From NCBI GenBank assembly GCA_016208495.1, contig JACQXX010000136.1:1-64000 (forward strand): a stretch of DNA of 64,000 nt, in the 5' to 3' direction. Of this stretch, positions 1 to 10,435 are shown one piece after another. The notes beneath the pieces are model-generated. The model did not search any database. It had not been told where the DNA came from and saw only the letters and a program-made list of their open reading frames with translations. Origin of the DNA: Acidobacteriota bacterium (GTDB lineage: Bacteria; Acidobacteriota; Blastocatellia; Chloracidobacteriales; Chloracidobacteriaceae). Both the position numbers and the translations under genes were made by a program. Each line of letters opens with the position of its first letter. Within the stretch, counting starts at the first letter, position 1.

Positions 1-2789
1 CTTTGGATCGTCAGTGCGGTGGCAATGTTGATCACGCGGGTAACGCCGGTCGTGTTGTTGTCAGGAATCGCAATCGCGCTCGTGTTGCTGCCCGTCACGG
101 TTTGTGAACCGGTGTTTCCAGCCTGGGTCACGGTCACGGTTTGGCCGGCGACGGTGAGTGTTCCGGTGCGTGAGGTCGTACCGCTGTTGGCGGCGACGGT
201 GAAAGACGCCGTGCCATTGCCGCTTCCTGAAGCTGAAGTCGTGATCCAGCTTGCATTGCTGGTTGCGGTCCAGGCACATCCCGTTCCGGCGGTGACGCTC
301 ACACTGCTCGCGCCGCCAGCGGCAGTCGCTGAAACTGTGGTTGGGGAGACTGTGTAGGTGCAGGTTGATGTTCCGGCGGCCTGATTAACCGTTACGGTCT
401 GGCCAGCGACGGTCAGGGTGCCAGTTCGGGTGGAGGTGGTGCTGTTGGCCGCGACGGTGAATGACGCCGTTCCGTTGCCGCTTCCTGAAGCCGAAGTCGT
501 GATCCAGCTTGCGTTGCTGGTCGCGGTCCAGGCACAGCCCGTTCCGGCGGTAACACTCACGCTGCTGGCGCCGCCAGCGGCAGTCGCTGAAACCGTGGTT
601 GGGGAGACTGAGAAGGTGCAGCTTGATCCGGCAGTGATGGTGAAGTTGGTATTGGAAATATCGAAGAAAATGTTTCCGACGGCTTCAACTTTGATCCGGG
701 CCGTGGTTGAGGTGATACCAGATGGGATCGTGACAGCCTGTGTGCCGTCATTGGGGGTGGTGGCAAGCAGTACGGTTGGGAAGGTCACGCCGCCATCGGT
801 TGAAAGCGAAATCTTCACATTGGCGCAGGAAACCGGTGAGGCACTGGTGTTGGCCACGCTCCAGGTAACGGTCTGGCTGGTGTTATTGGCCCAGGAAACG
901 TTGGTGTTGGGAGCTGAAACCGCAAATGGTCCAGCACCAGTCGTGGTGGTCACGGTCATTGCATCCCAGCTCACGCCACCGCCACCAGCACGATTATCGC
1001 GAACCGTGCAGCGGAAGTTCATGGTGCGGGACGTGGTCGGCAGCTTTTCACCTTTCAGTGATTTGGCATGGCGGCCTGGACGGGATTCTTTGGTTGAATC
1101 ATTGAGGATCACTGACCGCTCTGGGAAAATTCGTGATGAGCTGGTGCTTGGCTGCCAGGAGCGGAAAATCGCGTTGTTGCCCAGGTCCGGGTTCGGCAGG
1201 CTGCCTGAGGTAATCGCTGAGCCCTGGTCCATTTGTTCCCAGCAGTAGGTCAGCGCATCACCATCTGGATCGCTGGCACTGGCGGCGGTCAATGTGAATG
1301 GGGTGTTGACGGGAATCGTGTAGTTCAACCCGGCATCAACCGTTGGCCGGTTGTTGGTGGTTACTGTTTGCGCACCGCAGGTGCTGGTGCCGCTGGTGAC
1401 GTTGTTGATGATGCGTTCAACGCTGGTTGAGTGGAAGTAATCGTCGCTCGCGCCGGCAATCACCTGTCCGTTGGCGCCTTCGCCCTGTCCAATCAACTGC
1501 AAATCCTGGCTGCCGCAAATGCTGGCATAGGCCATCACCGTGCTGCCGCTGCCGGGTTCAATCGCATTTGGCAGTGGGCCGGTGGTATCACGTGCTCCGG
1601 CGTTGCATCCATTGGTGCCGCCTGAGTTAAAGGTGTGGCGTCCGCCAAACTGGTGGCCCAGTTCGTGGGCGACGTAGTCAATGTCATATCCATCGCCCGT
1701 TGGGGCTGATTGACCGGTTGCGCCGTTGGCTTTCCGTCCGGCGACGCACACTTGGCCGATATCTCCAGCACCACCAGCACCAGTTGAGAAGAAGTGGCCG
1801 GCATCGTAATTGGCCGCGCCCCAGTTGTTGTTGATGTAGGTGGTATTTTCACTCCACGCAGTTGTGGCACTGGTATTGGCACTGTTGGTAAATGGATCGG
1901 CAGTGGTGCTTCCGACAAACACATAGGATTTGACCAGGCTCAGGCGTACGGCCATATCTCGTTCATAGAGACCTGATACACGGTTGACCGTGGTCACCAC
2001 GGCTGCCTGAGCATTGGCGAGTACTCCGCCACCAGCCGCATTCCCGTACTCGGCGTTGCCGCACACCACCAGCCGATAGGTGCGCAGACGAATTGGGTTT
2101 TCAGTCGGCAGCGTATTTGGAGTCACACTAAATTTGTGGTCATGCTGATCCAGATCGCCCAGTTCAGGTGACGTCATTTCACAATCAAACGCTTTATCTT
2201 CCCGAACATACTTGCTCTTGGAATAGGTCATGTAGAGGTTTGTTCCGCCACGCTTGGCCGGATCAATATACACGGTGTCTTCGGCGGACAAGATCATTCC
2301 ACGCAGACCAACTGGGGACACATCAAAGCGGATGGTTGCCGTTGGATCATCAATGCCTTGTCCGGCATAGGTTTTGATGTGTGACCATTCGGCGGCCAGT
2401 TCCGGCCCCATAATTGGGGACTCAACAATGGCAAACCGCTGATTGGTGCCATCCGGCATTGGGAAGGTCATCACGACCCGGCTGCTCATGGATTCAGCAC
2501 TGAATTCCATCGGCGCCTGATTCAAAATTCCAGCAAGTGACAGCTCGTTTAGGGCGACTGACCGATATTCCAGCGGATTGATCCAGTTGACTTCCTGCTG
2601 CTGGACGGCGCGCAAGGTTGCGACATCAACGTCCTGCCAGAGGTCCATGGCTTCCGTGGTTGGGATTTCCAAGCCGGCGGCTTGTTTGTCGGTCGTCAGT
2701 GACGTGGACGCGCTGCCCTGACGCAGCCACAGGCCACCCATTCCGGCGACGAGAAGAACACACAACAAAAGGCGAAACAGTTTGCTCAT
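1..2789 (-). CDS. Secreted reprolysin-like (M12B/metzincin) metalloprotease with BACON repeats, 3' end outside window
   Basis: Reading leftwards from 2789 gives an open frame of at least 929 codons that leaves the window. It begins [16 protein letters not shown], a signal peptide. The zinc site [11 protein letters not shown] (residues 375-385, bases 1635-1667) fits the metzincin pattern HExxHxxGxxH, with H375, H379 and H385 as ligands and E376 as catalytic base. After it come Ig-like segments, two nearly identical 86-residue BACON-type repeats (about bases 110-630), and the start of what looks like a proprotein-convertase P domain (IPDNNTTGV near base 70). The start is supported by TGAGGTTAAG just upstream. 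A consensus sigma-54 promoter lies about 80 bases upstream. The protein is inferred to be an exported protease of the gliding/predatory-bacteria type; substrate unknown. The family call rests on motif and domain order and is firm; the C-terminal domain is only partly visible. Confidence 0.88.
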   Translation of the reverse strand, partial: MSKLFRLLLCVLLVAGMGGLWLRQGSASTSLTTDKQAAGLEIPTTEAMDLWQDVDVATLRAVQQQEVNWINPLEYRSVALNELSLAGILNQAPMEFSAESMSSRVVMTFPMPDGTNQRFAIVESPIMGPELAAEWSHIKTYAGQGIDDPTATIRFDVSPVGLRGMILSAEDTVYIDPAKRGGTNLYMTYSKSKYVREDKAFDCEMTSPELGDLDQHDHKFSVTPNTLPTENPIRLRTYRLVVCGNAEYGNAAGGGVLANAQAAVVTTVNRVSGLYERDMAVRLSLVKSYVFVGSTTADPFTNSANTSATTAWSENTTYINNNWGAANYDAGHFFSTGAGGAGDIGQVCVAGRKANGATGQSAPTGDGYDIDYVAHELGHQFGGRHTFNSGGTNGCNAGARDTTGPLPNAIEPGSGSTVMAYASICGSQDLQLIGQGEGANGQVIAGASDDYFHSTSVERIINNVTSGTSTCGAQTVTTNNRPTVDAGLNYTIPVNTPFTLTAASASDPDGDALTYCWEQMDQGSAITSGSLPNPDLGNNAIFRSWQPSTSSSRIFPERSVILNDSTKESRPGRHAKSLKGEKLPTTSRTMNFRCTVRDNRAGGGGVSWDAMTVTTTTGAGPFAVSAPNTNVSWANNTSQTVTWSVANTSASPVSCANVKISLSTDGGVTFPTVLLATTPNDGTQAVTIPSGITSTTARIKVEAVGNIFFDISNTNFTITAGSSCTFSVSPTTVSATAAGGASSVSVTAGTGCAWTATSNASWITTSASGSGNGTASFTVAANSTTSTRTGTLTVAGQTVTVNQAAGTSTCTYTVSPTTVSATAAGGASSVSVTAGTGCAWTATSNASWITTSASGSGNGTASFTVAANSGTTSRTGTLTVAGQTVTVTQAGNTGSQTVTGSNTSAIAIPDNNTTGVTRVINIATALTIQ
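110..630 (-). repeat. Tandem duplication encoding two BACON domains (258-bp period)
   Basis: The same DNA block recurs at a 258-base (86-codon) offset; for example GTCGTGATCCAGCTTGC occurs at 238 and again at 496. The two units are nearly identical in DNA as well as protein, so the duplication is recent or maintained by gene conversion. Confidence 0.85.
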
Positions 2790-2870
2790 ATCTTAACCTC
2801 AGCTTGGCTGATTGAATTTCTTATGTACGTTTGCGGTGATTGATGAAAATGATGTAGGTGTGCTCCTATA

Positions 2871-2886
2871 TGCAATTAGCGTGCCA
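2871..2886 (-). promoter_or_regulatory. Sigma-54 (-24/-12) promoter of the metzincin protease gene
   Basis: On the minus strand these bases read TGGCACGCTAATTGCA, matching the RpoN consensus TGGCACGNNNNTTGCW at every fixed position. It faces the protease gene and leaves a leader of roughly 70 bases before the ATG at 2789. Such promoters need an NtrC-type activator; one is encoded at 60821. Confidence 0.72.
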
Positions 2887-3175
2887 TTGTGTAAAGTATC
2901 GTTCGATTTTAAATTGCTTTTTTAAGTAGCTGATATGAAAAGAGTTAGGTTGGTACTTTTGGGGTTGGTGAGCCCTGGCCACTTCATCTCATAGAGTGAC
3001 TTGTGTGTAGCTAGTATGCAGCATGAAAGGGCAGGTTGATGATTATTTAGAATTAAAACCTTTGACTTGAACGGGTTCCAGGTCATTGTCAAGGATGTGT
3101 GTGATTGTTAAGTAGCTTGACAGGCTTTTTCGATGATGGTTGATCTCATTCGGATCAGTTTGGGGCTGAAAAAGC

Positions 3176-3212
3176 AAAAGGCCGAAGGTTCACATAGAAC
3201 CTTCGGCCTTTT
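3176..3212 (-). terminator. Rho-independent terminator of the giant NHL/Ig-like gene
   Basis: A perfect 16-bp stem (3176-3191 with 3197-3212) with a 5-base loop is followed on the minus strand by a T-rich tract (TTTTGCTTTTT). It lies about 55 bases beyond the stop codon at 3266. The A-rich left side could let it work in both directions. Confidence 0.88.
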
Positions 3213-3265
3213 GAGCGAAGAGAAGGGAGGAGGTTGGTTGATGCCTTCTCCCTTCAATGTTGGAA

Positions 3266-6200
3266 CTACCGGCACTTGCTCGGTGACTTGAACTGACCCG
3301 CCACGGTTCCCTGTCCACCCAGCAGCACCCAGTTTGCGGCTGGAGCTGGCGTGTATGGATTGAGTTTACCTTCAACACGGTTGTTGAGCGTGTCGCAGAT
3401 AATGATGGACACCGCGTCCCGCAATCCAACTGGTGTGGTTGGATCAGTGAACTGAGCCAGGGTGACACCTTCTGGAGCGCGGCTTTGGCCGAGAGCCGTG
3501 CCATTGCCGTTGGTGAGAATGACACCCGCGCCAGCCGGAGTATTGACTGGAGCTGGATGCAATTTCACGCGGTTGTTGCCGGTATCAGCGATAAACAGGT
3601 TGCCCGCGCTGTCGCACGCCACACCTTGTGGATTCTTGACGTTGGCTGCTCCCGTTCCAGAAGTCGCCACCGGCAGACCGGTATTGGTTACCGCCACGGT
3701 GTTGGCATTGACGATCTTGAGCACACGGCTGTTGCTGCCCTGATCGGCAACGTAAAGGTTAAATTCAAAGTCAATTGCCAGACCGTGTGGAATGCTCACC
3801 TGACCCGCACCCGTTCCGCCTGTTGCCAGGATCTGGTTGGTTGCGGCAGCGTTCACACCACCGAGGTAGCGAATGACGCGGAAGTTGTTGGTGTCTGACA
3901 CATAGACGTTGCCTTCGATATCCACCGTGATGCCAAACGGTGCCTTCACCCGCTCAATGGTCGTACCGTTGATCGCCAACGTTGACCAGTCTGCCGGGAG
4001 AAGACCACCATTGATACCAACCTGGATACGGTTGTTTTGGGTGTCAGCCACATAGACGATGTCGTCGGCTGGATCAAGCGGGTTGTCGCCTGGATCCACT
4101 GCGACGGCTTCGGGAGCGCGGAAGTCGCCCTGAGCTGAACCACCCAGGAGTTTGCCCGTGCCCAGTACCGTCCAGTTCACGCCACCGTTGGTTGTGCGCT
4201 GGATGCGGTTATTGGCTGTGTCAGCCACATAGACCACCGGGAATTCGGCGCCGTTGATAATCAACTGCACCAGGTTGCTGTCGGCAATACCGCACTGAGC
4301 ACTTGTCGCGCGCAGGAAGTAGCATCCAGCATCAGCGGCGGTTGCCGCCAAAATGGTCAGGGTTGAGGTGCCTGGAGCATCAATGATGGAGTAGTTGACA
4401 CCATCATTGGTGATCGCCACGGCTGCGCCAACTCCGCCGCAATCAGCATCAAAGAACCACTGGGTTGTGGCCGTTGGATCGCTGATGGTGGCTGAGAAGA
4501 CCGCATCGTTGCCGGTTGGAATGTTCTGGGCCGGAGGATCCGCCACCACCGTTACAGCCGCATTCACGAGTACTGGAACGATTTCGCTTGTCACCGCACC
4601 GCAGGCATTCATAATCGTCAGCGAGTAATCGCCGGCAAAATCAACCGTCACATCGCTCAAGGTCAAGACAGGTGTCGTTGAGCCTGCAACGCTGCCACCG
4701 CCCACCACCGGGCCATCAACTAACGCCCCACCTGGGCCAGTCCACTGCAGTGTCGTTCCTGGGCCGAAGCCACCGACCGGCACTGGAGCTGTCAGCGTCA
4801 GATCCTGACCAACGCACACGCTTTCGCTCGGATCGGCAACAATGTCAAATCCTGGCAATAAGGTCTGGTTGGTTTGCAGCGTCACGATGTTGCTGGCGAT
4901 GAGACCGCACACGGTGGTCAATCGGCAGAAGTAGGTGCCGGCTGCAATAAAGGTCGGGTCGGTGATCGTCAAGGTTGGCGTATCCGCTCCCGAAATGGTA
5001 CCGATTGGGCTGGCACCGTTGGCCAGAGCCGCCGGGCCGCCATTAAAGACCCATTCATAGGTCACGCCTGGACCTGGGGCTGGGCCGCCGGTGCAGACAA
5101 AATTGACCACTACGCCTGGTGCCGCACAGACGATACCATCATCCGAAACACCGCTGTCTTCATCAATCACGGTGGTCAGAACTGGTGTGTCTGGAACGAC
5201 AACGAGGGAAGCAATCGTGCTCATGACCGGTCCGCATGGGTTGGTCACGGTTAATTGGTAATCACCAGTGTTTTCTGGATCCAGTGCACCAGTAATGGTC
5301 AAGGTTGCCGTGTCGGCACCCGTGACATTGGCCACCGGCGTGGCAACCAGTGAAACACCGTTGAAGAACCATTCAAACGTCAATCCTGGAGCTGGAGCAA
5401 GGGCTGGGGTCGTGACGATGTTGACATTCGCACCTTCGCACACAAGTTCTGGATTGTCTGGAGTTGGCAGACCGTCAACCACAAAGCTCGCTGTGATTGG
5501 GGTCGGCAATGGATCGCTAATTGTGACCGTTTGGGTCTGACTGAAGATGCCTGGGCCGCAGGCTCCACCACCACCTGGGGTGATCAAGCAGCGATAGGCA
5601 CCCTGTTGACCGGGCACAATGTCGGTAATGGTGAGGACTTCAGTTGTCGCACCAGCAATGTTGCCGCCGTCGACCACCGGGTTCAACCCGCGATACCACT
5701 GATAGGTGGCACCGATAAAGGTTGGCACGGTCAACGTGACATCGTTGTTTGGCGCGGCAGAGCACACATCCGGCGGATCCGGAATGGCCATGGTCGCGAT
5801 TGGAGCCACGACGAGTTCATTGACGCGCAATGGCGCCAGGCTGCTGGTAACGGTTGGTGGGACGCAGCCAGGAGCGGCTGTCACCACGCAGTCGTAGCCT
5901 TCAAGCGGGTCGCCAGCGTCAAACGAACCGTCAACATTGCTGATCAAGAGCGTGTTGGTGAGTGCACCCGCCCAGCTTCCAGCACCCATCGTGCCGTCGT
6001 TGGTTGGGAATGGCACACCATTTAACCGCCACTGGTAGGCCGCACCGGCAAAGGTTGGCACCGAGAACGTGGCGCTTTGGCCTTCGCAAATGCTGGTGAC
6101 CACTGGCGTCACCACCGTGGTGATGGTTGGCGGCAAGGTTGCATTCACCACCAGTGCCACAGCGGTGCTGGTCGCGCCCAGTGAGCAGGCATTGGACACC

Positions 6201-9200
6201 ACACAGCGATAGAAGCCCGTGTCGGCCTGATCTGTCGGGCTGATGGTGTAGGTCGAGGCAACCGCACCGATGATGTTTGAGTATGGACCAACTTCAAGCA
6301 GGCTGTACTGCCACTGGAAGTTCGTCGCATTGAGCGTGGTGGCTGGATCCAGACTGAAGATCACTGTTGAACCTTCGCAGGTTGGTGAAGTTGCCACCAT
6401 GGCAATCGCACCATCCAGATCCGGGGTTACCGTCAAGGTAATTGGCGGAGCGCTAAAGAACATTCCACCTGGGGCACAAGGATGCATGACCTGAACGTCA
6501 TAGTCCCCAGCCGCCATCGTGTCAATGTTGAGCAGGGTCAACGTCTGGGTAAAGGCGCCGGTAAAGCCGCCCGTTCCCAAGGTGCCGTTGTCGGTGGCAA
6601 ACGGCACGCCGTTTTGCCGCCAGACAAAACCCGTGGCACCTGGCACATCCGGGACTCGGAAGACCACGGTGTCGGTTTCGCAGGCATTAGCTGGACCTGG
6701 GGTCTGGCCGCCGTTGTTGATTTCCACAGTCGTATTGAGCGTGGCCGGGATTGGTGGGGTGACCGTCAGGGTCAATGGCAGGGCATCCGCACTGCTGCAG
6801 GTGCCGGTGGTCACGCGAATGCGATACCGGGCACCGTTGTCAGCCGGGAAGGCCACTGGAATGTTGAGGAAGGTTGGCGAAGCCGATGGGCCAGCCAGGT
6901 CAACGAATGGGGCTACACCATCCGGGCTGCGTTGCAGCGTGTAGGTCACGCCAGCACCCGGAGGGGTAAATCCACCCGTCATATCAAAGATATAGTTGCC
7001 TGGGCAGAGGGTCACCGCGCCGTCGCATTCGGTTGGACCAGGACCCGCACAGGTCTGGGTGGCGACTGGGCCAGGAATGACATTGACGTTGACGCCCGTG
7101 CTCTGGAAGTTGCCGCAGGGGTGCATGACAAAGCAGCGATACACACCATCCGAGGTTGGATCCTGGACGTTGGTGATCGTCAGGGTGGTTGTTTGGGCAC
7201 CTGAAATCGTGATGAGGCCAGATGGGCCATTGATCAGATCAACGCCAGCCTGACGCCATTGATAGGAGGTGGCACCTGGAATGGTTGGAATCGTGAAGAC
7301 CAGTGTCGCGCCTGAGCAGGCTTGCACCGGTGGTGGGCTGGTTTGTGGGGCGCCGCCATCCACGCTTACGGTGGTGTCTGCGGTTCCCGGTGAAGCCGGA
7401 TTGACCGTCAGGGCGACCGGGTCGGCATCGGCGTTTCCACACGATGTCACCACACGCACCCGATATTGAGCCCCGTTATCGGCCAAAACTGCCGAGTACA
7501 GGAAGGCTGAGGTCGCTTGTGGACCGGCAACCGGCACAAATGGGGCAATTCCGTCTGGGCTTCGCAGCAGGAAGTAGGTAATGCCTGGTCCTGGGGCTGT
7601 AATACCCAGATCGTCAAAGGTTCCAGAATCACCTTCGCAGAGCGTGACCGCGCCGTCGCAATCCGCATCGAAGCAGGTTTGATCAGCCACGGCGGCTGGA
7701 TCAACCGTGACCGTCACAATGTTGCTCGTCACGCCTGGATCAACAGTACAGTTATTGTCGGCTAACAGGGTAAAATCACCCATTCCGGCCACAATCCCGC
7801 TGATCGTCAGCGTTCCCGTGTTGGCGCCCGAAATCGTTCCGAAACCAGGCGTAAAGCCGTCAGTAAGTGGTCCGCCGTTGAGTTGCCACTGGAACGTGCT
7901 TGGTGTTCCACCAATTGGAGTTGAGAAGATCTGCAGTGTGCTGCCTTCACAAATCGTTGTGCCTGGACTGGCCACAATATTGACCGCTGTAATGGCTGCC
8001 GTTAGTGTCAACTGAATGGTCGGCATTCCCACAATGGCGTCGGTCGGCGAGGCTGCCGGGTCGCCATCACCTGGGTCAATGTCAGGTGGGAAGTCAAAGC
8101 ATGGTGTGTTGCGACCAAGGACGCGGAAGAAGGCGCCATTGTCCGCCGCCACCGTGGTTCGGTTGAAGACCGGCGAGGCAACGATGCCGCCGATATTCGT
8201 CCAGGTCACCCCGCCGTCAATACTGCGTTGCAGGCGGTATTCATCAGCACCGGAAATCACACCCGTGATCGTGACAATGTCACCCACGGCGCAATATGGA
8301 TTTGGCGTGGCGTTGATGTTGAGGTGTTGTGGTTGAATCGTTACACCCAAGGCAATAGCGTTGCTCAGGGTTGATCCGCAGTTGTTGGTCACAAAGCAGG
8401 TGTAGTTCCCTGAATCCGACCCTTGAACACCCGCGAGAACCAGCGTATTGCTGGTGGCACCTGGGATATCAATCCCGTCTTTGCGCCACTGGAAGGTATT
8501 GGCGCTTGTGGCGTTGGCGGTGAAGGTCACCGTATCGCCCTGGCACGGGGTGGCATTGTCAACCGTGATGTTGACGGTTGGTGGGTTGTTGTTGGCCGCC
8601 ACCTGAATATCGTCCACAAAGAACCCACGGCTGTTGGCGTTGATGCCGCTGTTGTTCACCGCGCTAAAGCGCCAGCGGAACTGCAGGAACCGGCCTGCCG
8701 CGCCAGTCAATGGGATCGAGATGGCGGTAAATGGATCAGTGTTGGTGGCGGCTTCGACCAGTGGCACACCGGTGCCCTGGTTGGAGGCGATCACCGTGAA
8801 CCCGCCTGCGAACGACGAGGTGGCGCTGGTTCGCATTTCAATAAATGCCTGCCGGGTACCGACGGCAGCCGGCGCCGTGCGCAGGAAGTAGTTGAGGTTC
8901 AACGTCGCACCGCCGCAAATACCGGTCAGGTTATAGTCAGCGCACACGTTCGCGCCTGTTCCGGATCGGAGTTCGCCCGCCGAAATCGAGACATTCGGGC
9001 TGGCGATTGAGCAGCTTGCGTTGTTGCGGAAGCCAGCGCAATTTGGCGCCGAGTGACCCGCATTATTGATTGGGTCGCCGCCAGTACCTGGCGTACAGGC
9101 CGGCGCGGCAGATGAAATAGTGATCTGCCACAGATTGTTGATTCCGGTTGGCACACGGACATAGCTCCCAGCCGGATTGAAGGTATCCGTTCCTGGGAAC

Positions 9201-10435
9201 GCATTCGGCACTACATCCAATCCGCCCTTTGACGAATCCGTCGGCAACGAGGCGCTGGCCGGAGCGTTCGGGGAAGGAAGGACCTGGATGGATCCGGTAT
9301 TGGCATCGCTTACATAAATTGAGCCATCCCGGTCAATCGCCACGGCTAGTGGCGTTCCTCGGAAGTTTTTGGCGAAGGGGCTGTAGAGGTCCACGTCACT
9401 GCCGCCAAAGATGCGATCCGCATCAAAATCTTCCTCATTCGTTGGGGTGGTGAATTCGATCACCCGTCCATTCATTGAATCAGCCAGATAGAAGCCGCCG
9501 GTTGGCGACACCGCGATAGAGCCGATTCCTTTCAATGGAAGCTTGGAAGCATCCTTGCTGACTTTCTTGCCCACCTTGTCAATCACACGCGCCAGGGTTG
9601 GGGTGGTGGACGCTTCGGTATAGACGAACACTTGATTGGTCCCGGAGTCGGTGACAAACAATTCTTCGAAAAAGTGGGTGACTGCAATACCAGATGGAGA
9701 CTTAAAGGCTTCATTTTCAAGCACATTGACGGGAGCGGCATCGGTGGTGTGATACACAACGACCCGTTTGTTGCCTTGATCGGTGACATAGAGGAAGTCA
9801 CCGTTTGCCGAGGTGGTGCCAACGGCAACGCCGGTCGGATAGTCAAGTCCGGCCCGCTTGCTCCGCGGCTGGTTGTCAGTAAAACTTTCCTGTCCCCAGA
9901 CGAGGTCTGCCGCAGTATCGGTCGTAAACGGCGAATCAAAGCGCAGAACCCGATTGTTTCCGGCATCGGCCACAAACAGGTTCCCAGCTTTATCAACCGC
10001 GACTCCGACTGGATGAGAGAGGCTTTCAGAACTGATGCCACGGCTGTTGGCGGCAAGTGTTCCAAAATCAGGCTGTCCCAGCACGATGCCTGGAGCCGCA
10101 CCGGCCTGGAAATCTTTCACACTTGCCCAACCAAGTACCCGATTATTCGAGGTATCAGCCACATAAAATCGGCTGGGCTGGACGCTTGAATCTAAGGCAA
10201 GCCCACCAGCATTGTGATAGCTGATTGAGGTTCCCTGTAGATCACTTTGACCTATAACCGCAGGTCCTTGTGGAGTGGCACCACGCAAAAGCGGGGTGAT
10301 CGTCCGTGGGGAAGAGGCGGTCAAGGTCGGGTTAGCAGCGGAGGGCCAGAGGCTGCTGCTAACCAACAATAGGGACATCACCAGGAAGACCCCTATTGCC
10401 GCAAAACCTTGTTTCTTCACGATACGTGTGTACAT
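3266..10435 (-). CDS. Giant secreted protein: NHL repeats, about 14 Ig-like domains, NHL repeats (2389 aa)
   Basis: Residues 1-35 form a signal peptide with a strong hydrophobic core. Residues about 50-400 contain NHL-type propeller repeats (NNRVLGWASV, VAVDKAGNLFVADAGNNRV). Residues about 415-615 look like a beta-sandwich. About 14 Ig-like domains follow to residue 2060, each with a Cys near the start and a core such as FQWRKDG or YQWRQAG plus a Cys near the end. Residues 2065-2389 return to NHL repeats (VYVADTANNRIQ). No catalytic motif is visible. The probable role is a surface or extracellular adhesion/scaffold protein, possibly disulfide-rich. The ATG at 10435 has AGAGGAG eight bases upstream, and a strong terminator follows the stop. 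Whether the two propellers pack together or bind separate ligands cannot be told from sequence. Confidence 0.85.
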   Translation of the reverse strand: MYTRIVKKQGFAAIGVFLVMSLLLVSSSLWPSAANPTLTASSPRTITPLLRGATPQGPAVIGQSDLQGTSISYHNAGGLALDSSVQPSRFYVADTSNNRVLGWASVKDFQAGAAPGIVLGQPDFGTLAANSRGISSESLSHPVGVAVDKAGNLFVADAGNNRVLRFDSPFTTDTAADLVWGQESFTDNQPRSKRAGLDYPTGVAVGTTSANGDFLYVTDQGNKRVVVYHTTDAAPVNVLENEAFKSPSGIAVTHFFEELFVTDSGTNQVFVYTEASTTPTLARVIDKVGKKVSKDASKLPLKGIGSIAVSPTGGFYLADSMNGRVIEFTTPTNEEDFDADRIFGGSDVDLYSPFAKNFRGTPLAVAIDRDGSIYVSDANTGSIQVLPSPNAPASASLPTDSSKGGLDVVPNAFPGTDTFNPAGSYVRVPTGINNLWQITISSAAPACTPGTGGDPINNAGHSAPNCAGFRNNASCSIASPNVSISAGELRSGTGANVCADYNLTGICGGATLNLNYFLRTAPAAVGTRQAFIEMRTSATSSFAGGFTVIASNQGTGVPLVEAATNTDPFTAISIPLTGAAGRFLQFRWRFSAVNNSGINANSRGFFVDDIQVAANNNPPTVNITVDNATPCQGDTVTFTANATSANTFQWRKDGIDIPGATSNTLVLAGVQGSDSGNYTCFVTNNCGSTLSNAIALGVTIQPQHLNINATPNPYCAVGDIVTITGVISGADEYRLQRSIDGGVTWTNIGGIVASPVFNRTTVAADNGAFFRVLGRNTPCFDFPPDIDPGDGDPAASPTDAIVGMPTIQLTLTAAITAVNIVASPGTTICEGSTLQIFSTPIGGTPSTFQWQLNGGPLTDGFTPGFGTISGANTGTLTISGIVAGMGDFTLLADNNCTVDPGVTSNIVTVTVDPAAVADQTCFDADCDGAVTLCEGDSGTFDDLGITAPGPGITYFLLRSPDGIAPFVPVAGPQATSAFLYSAVLADNGAQYRVRVVTSCGNADADPVALTVNPASPGTADTTVSVDGGAPQTSPPPVQACSGATLVFTIPTIPGATSYQWRQAGVDLINGPSGLITISGAQTTTLTITNVQDPTSDGVYRCFVMHPCGNFQSTGVNVNVIPGPVATQTCAGPGPTECDGAVTLCPGNYIFDMTGGFTPPGAGVTYTLQRSPDGVAPFVDLAGPSASPTFLNIPVAFPADNGARYRIRVTTGTCSSADALPLTLTVTPPIPATLNTTVEINNGGQTPGPANACETDTVVFRVPDVPGATGFVWRQNGVPFATDNGTLGTGGFTGAFTQTLTLLNIDTMAAGDYDVQVMHPCAPGGMFFSAPPITLTVTPDLDGAIAMVATSPTCEGSTVIFSLDPATTLNATNFQWQYSLLEVGPYSNIIGAVASTYTISPTDQADTGFYRCVVSNACSLGATSTAVALVVNATLPPTITTVVTPVVTSICEGQSATFSVPTFAGAAYQWRLNGVPFPTNDGTMGAGSWAGALTNTLLISNVDGSFDAGDPLEGYDCVVTAAPGCVPPTVTSSLAPLRVNELVVAPIATMAIPDPPDVCSAAPNNDVTLTVPTFIGATYQWYRGLNPVVDGGNIAGATTEVLTITDIVPGQQGAYRCLITPGGGGACGPGIFSQTQTVTISDPLPTPITASFVVDGLPTPDNPELVCEGANVNIVTTPALAPAPGLTFEWFFNGVSLVATPVANVTGADTATLTITGALDPENTGDYQLTVTNPCGPVMSTIASLVVVPDTPVLTTVIDEDSGVSDDGIVCAAPGVVVNFVCTGGPAPGPGVTYEWVFNGGPAALANGASPIGTISGADTPTLTITDPTFIAAGTYFCRLTTVCGLIASNIVTLQTNQTLLPGFDIVADPSESVCVGQDLTLTAPVPVGGFGPGTTLQWTGPGGALVDGPVVGGGSVAGSTTPVLTLSDVTVDFAGDYSLTIMNACGAVTSEIVPVLVNAAVTVVADPPAQNIPTGNDAVFSATISDPTATTQWFFDADCGGVGAAVAITNDGVNYSIIDAPGTSTLTILAATAADAGCYFLRATSAQCGIADSNLVQLIINGAEFPVVYVADTANNRIQRTTNGGVNWTVLGTGKLLGGSAQGDFRAPEAVAVDPGDNPLDPADDIVYVADTQNNRIQVGINGGLLPADWSTLAINGTTIERVKAPFGITVDIEGNVYVSDTNNFRVIRYLGGVNAAATNQILATGGTGAGQVSIPHGLAIDFEFNLYVADQGSNSRVLKIVNANTVAVTNTGLPVATSGTGAANVKNPQGVACDSAGNLFIADTGNNRVKLHPAPVNTPAGAGVILTNGNGTALGQSRAPEGVTLAQFTDPTTPVGLRDAVSIIICDTLNNRVEGKLNPYTPAPAANWVLLGGQGTVAGQFKSPSKCR

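Noticed and set aside
19-1248. Plus-strand frames rich in Val/Ala/Pro opposite the protease
   Set aside because: They are antisense shadows of the BACON-repeat coding strand; the minus-strand frame has a zinc site and continuous domains.
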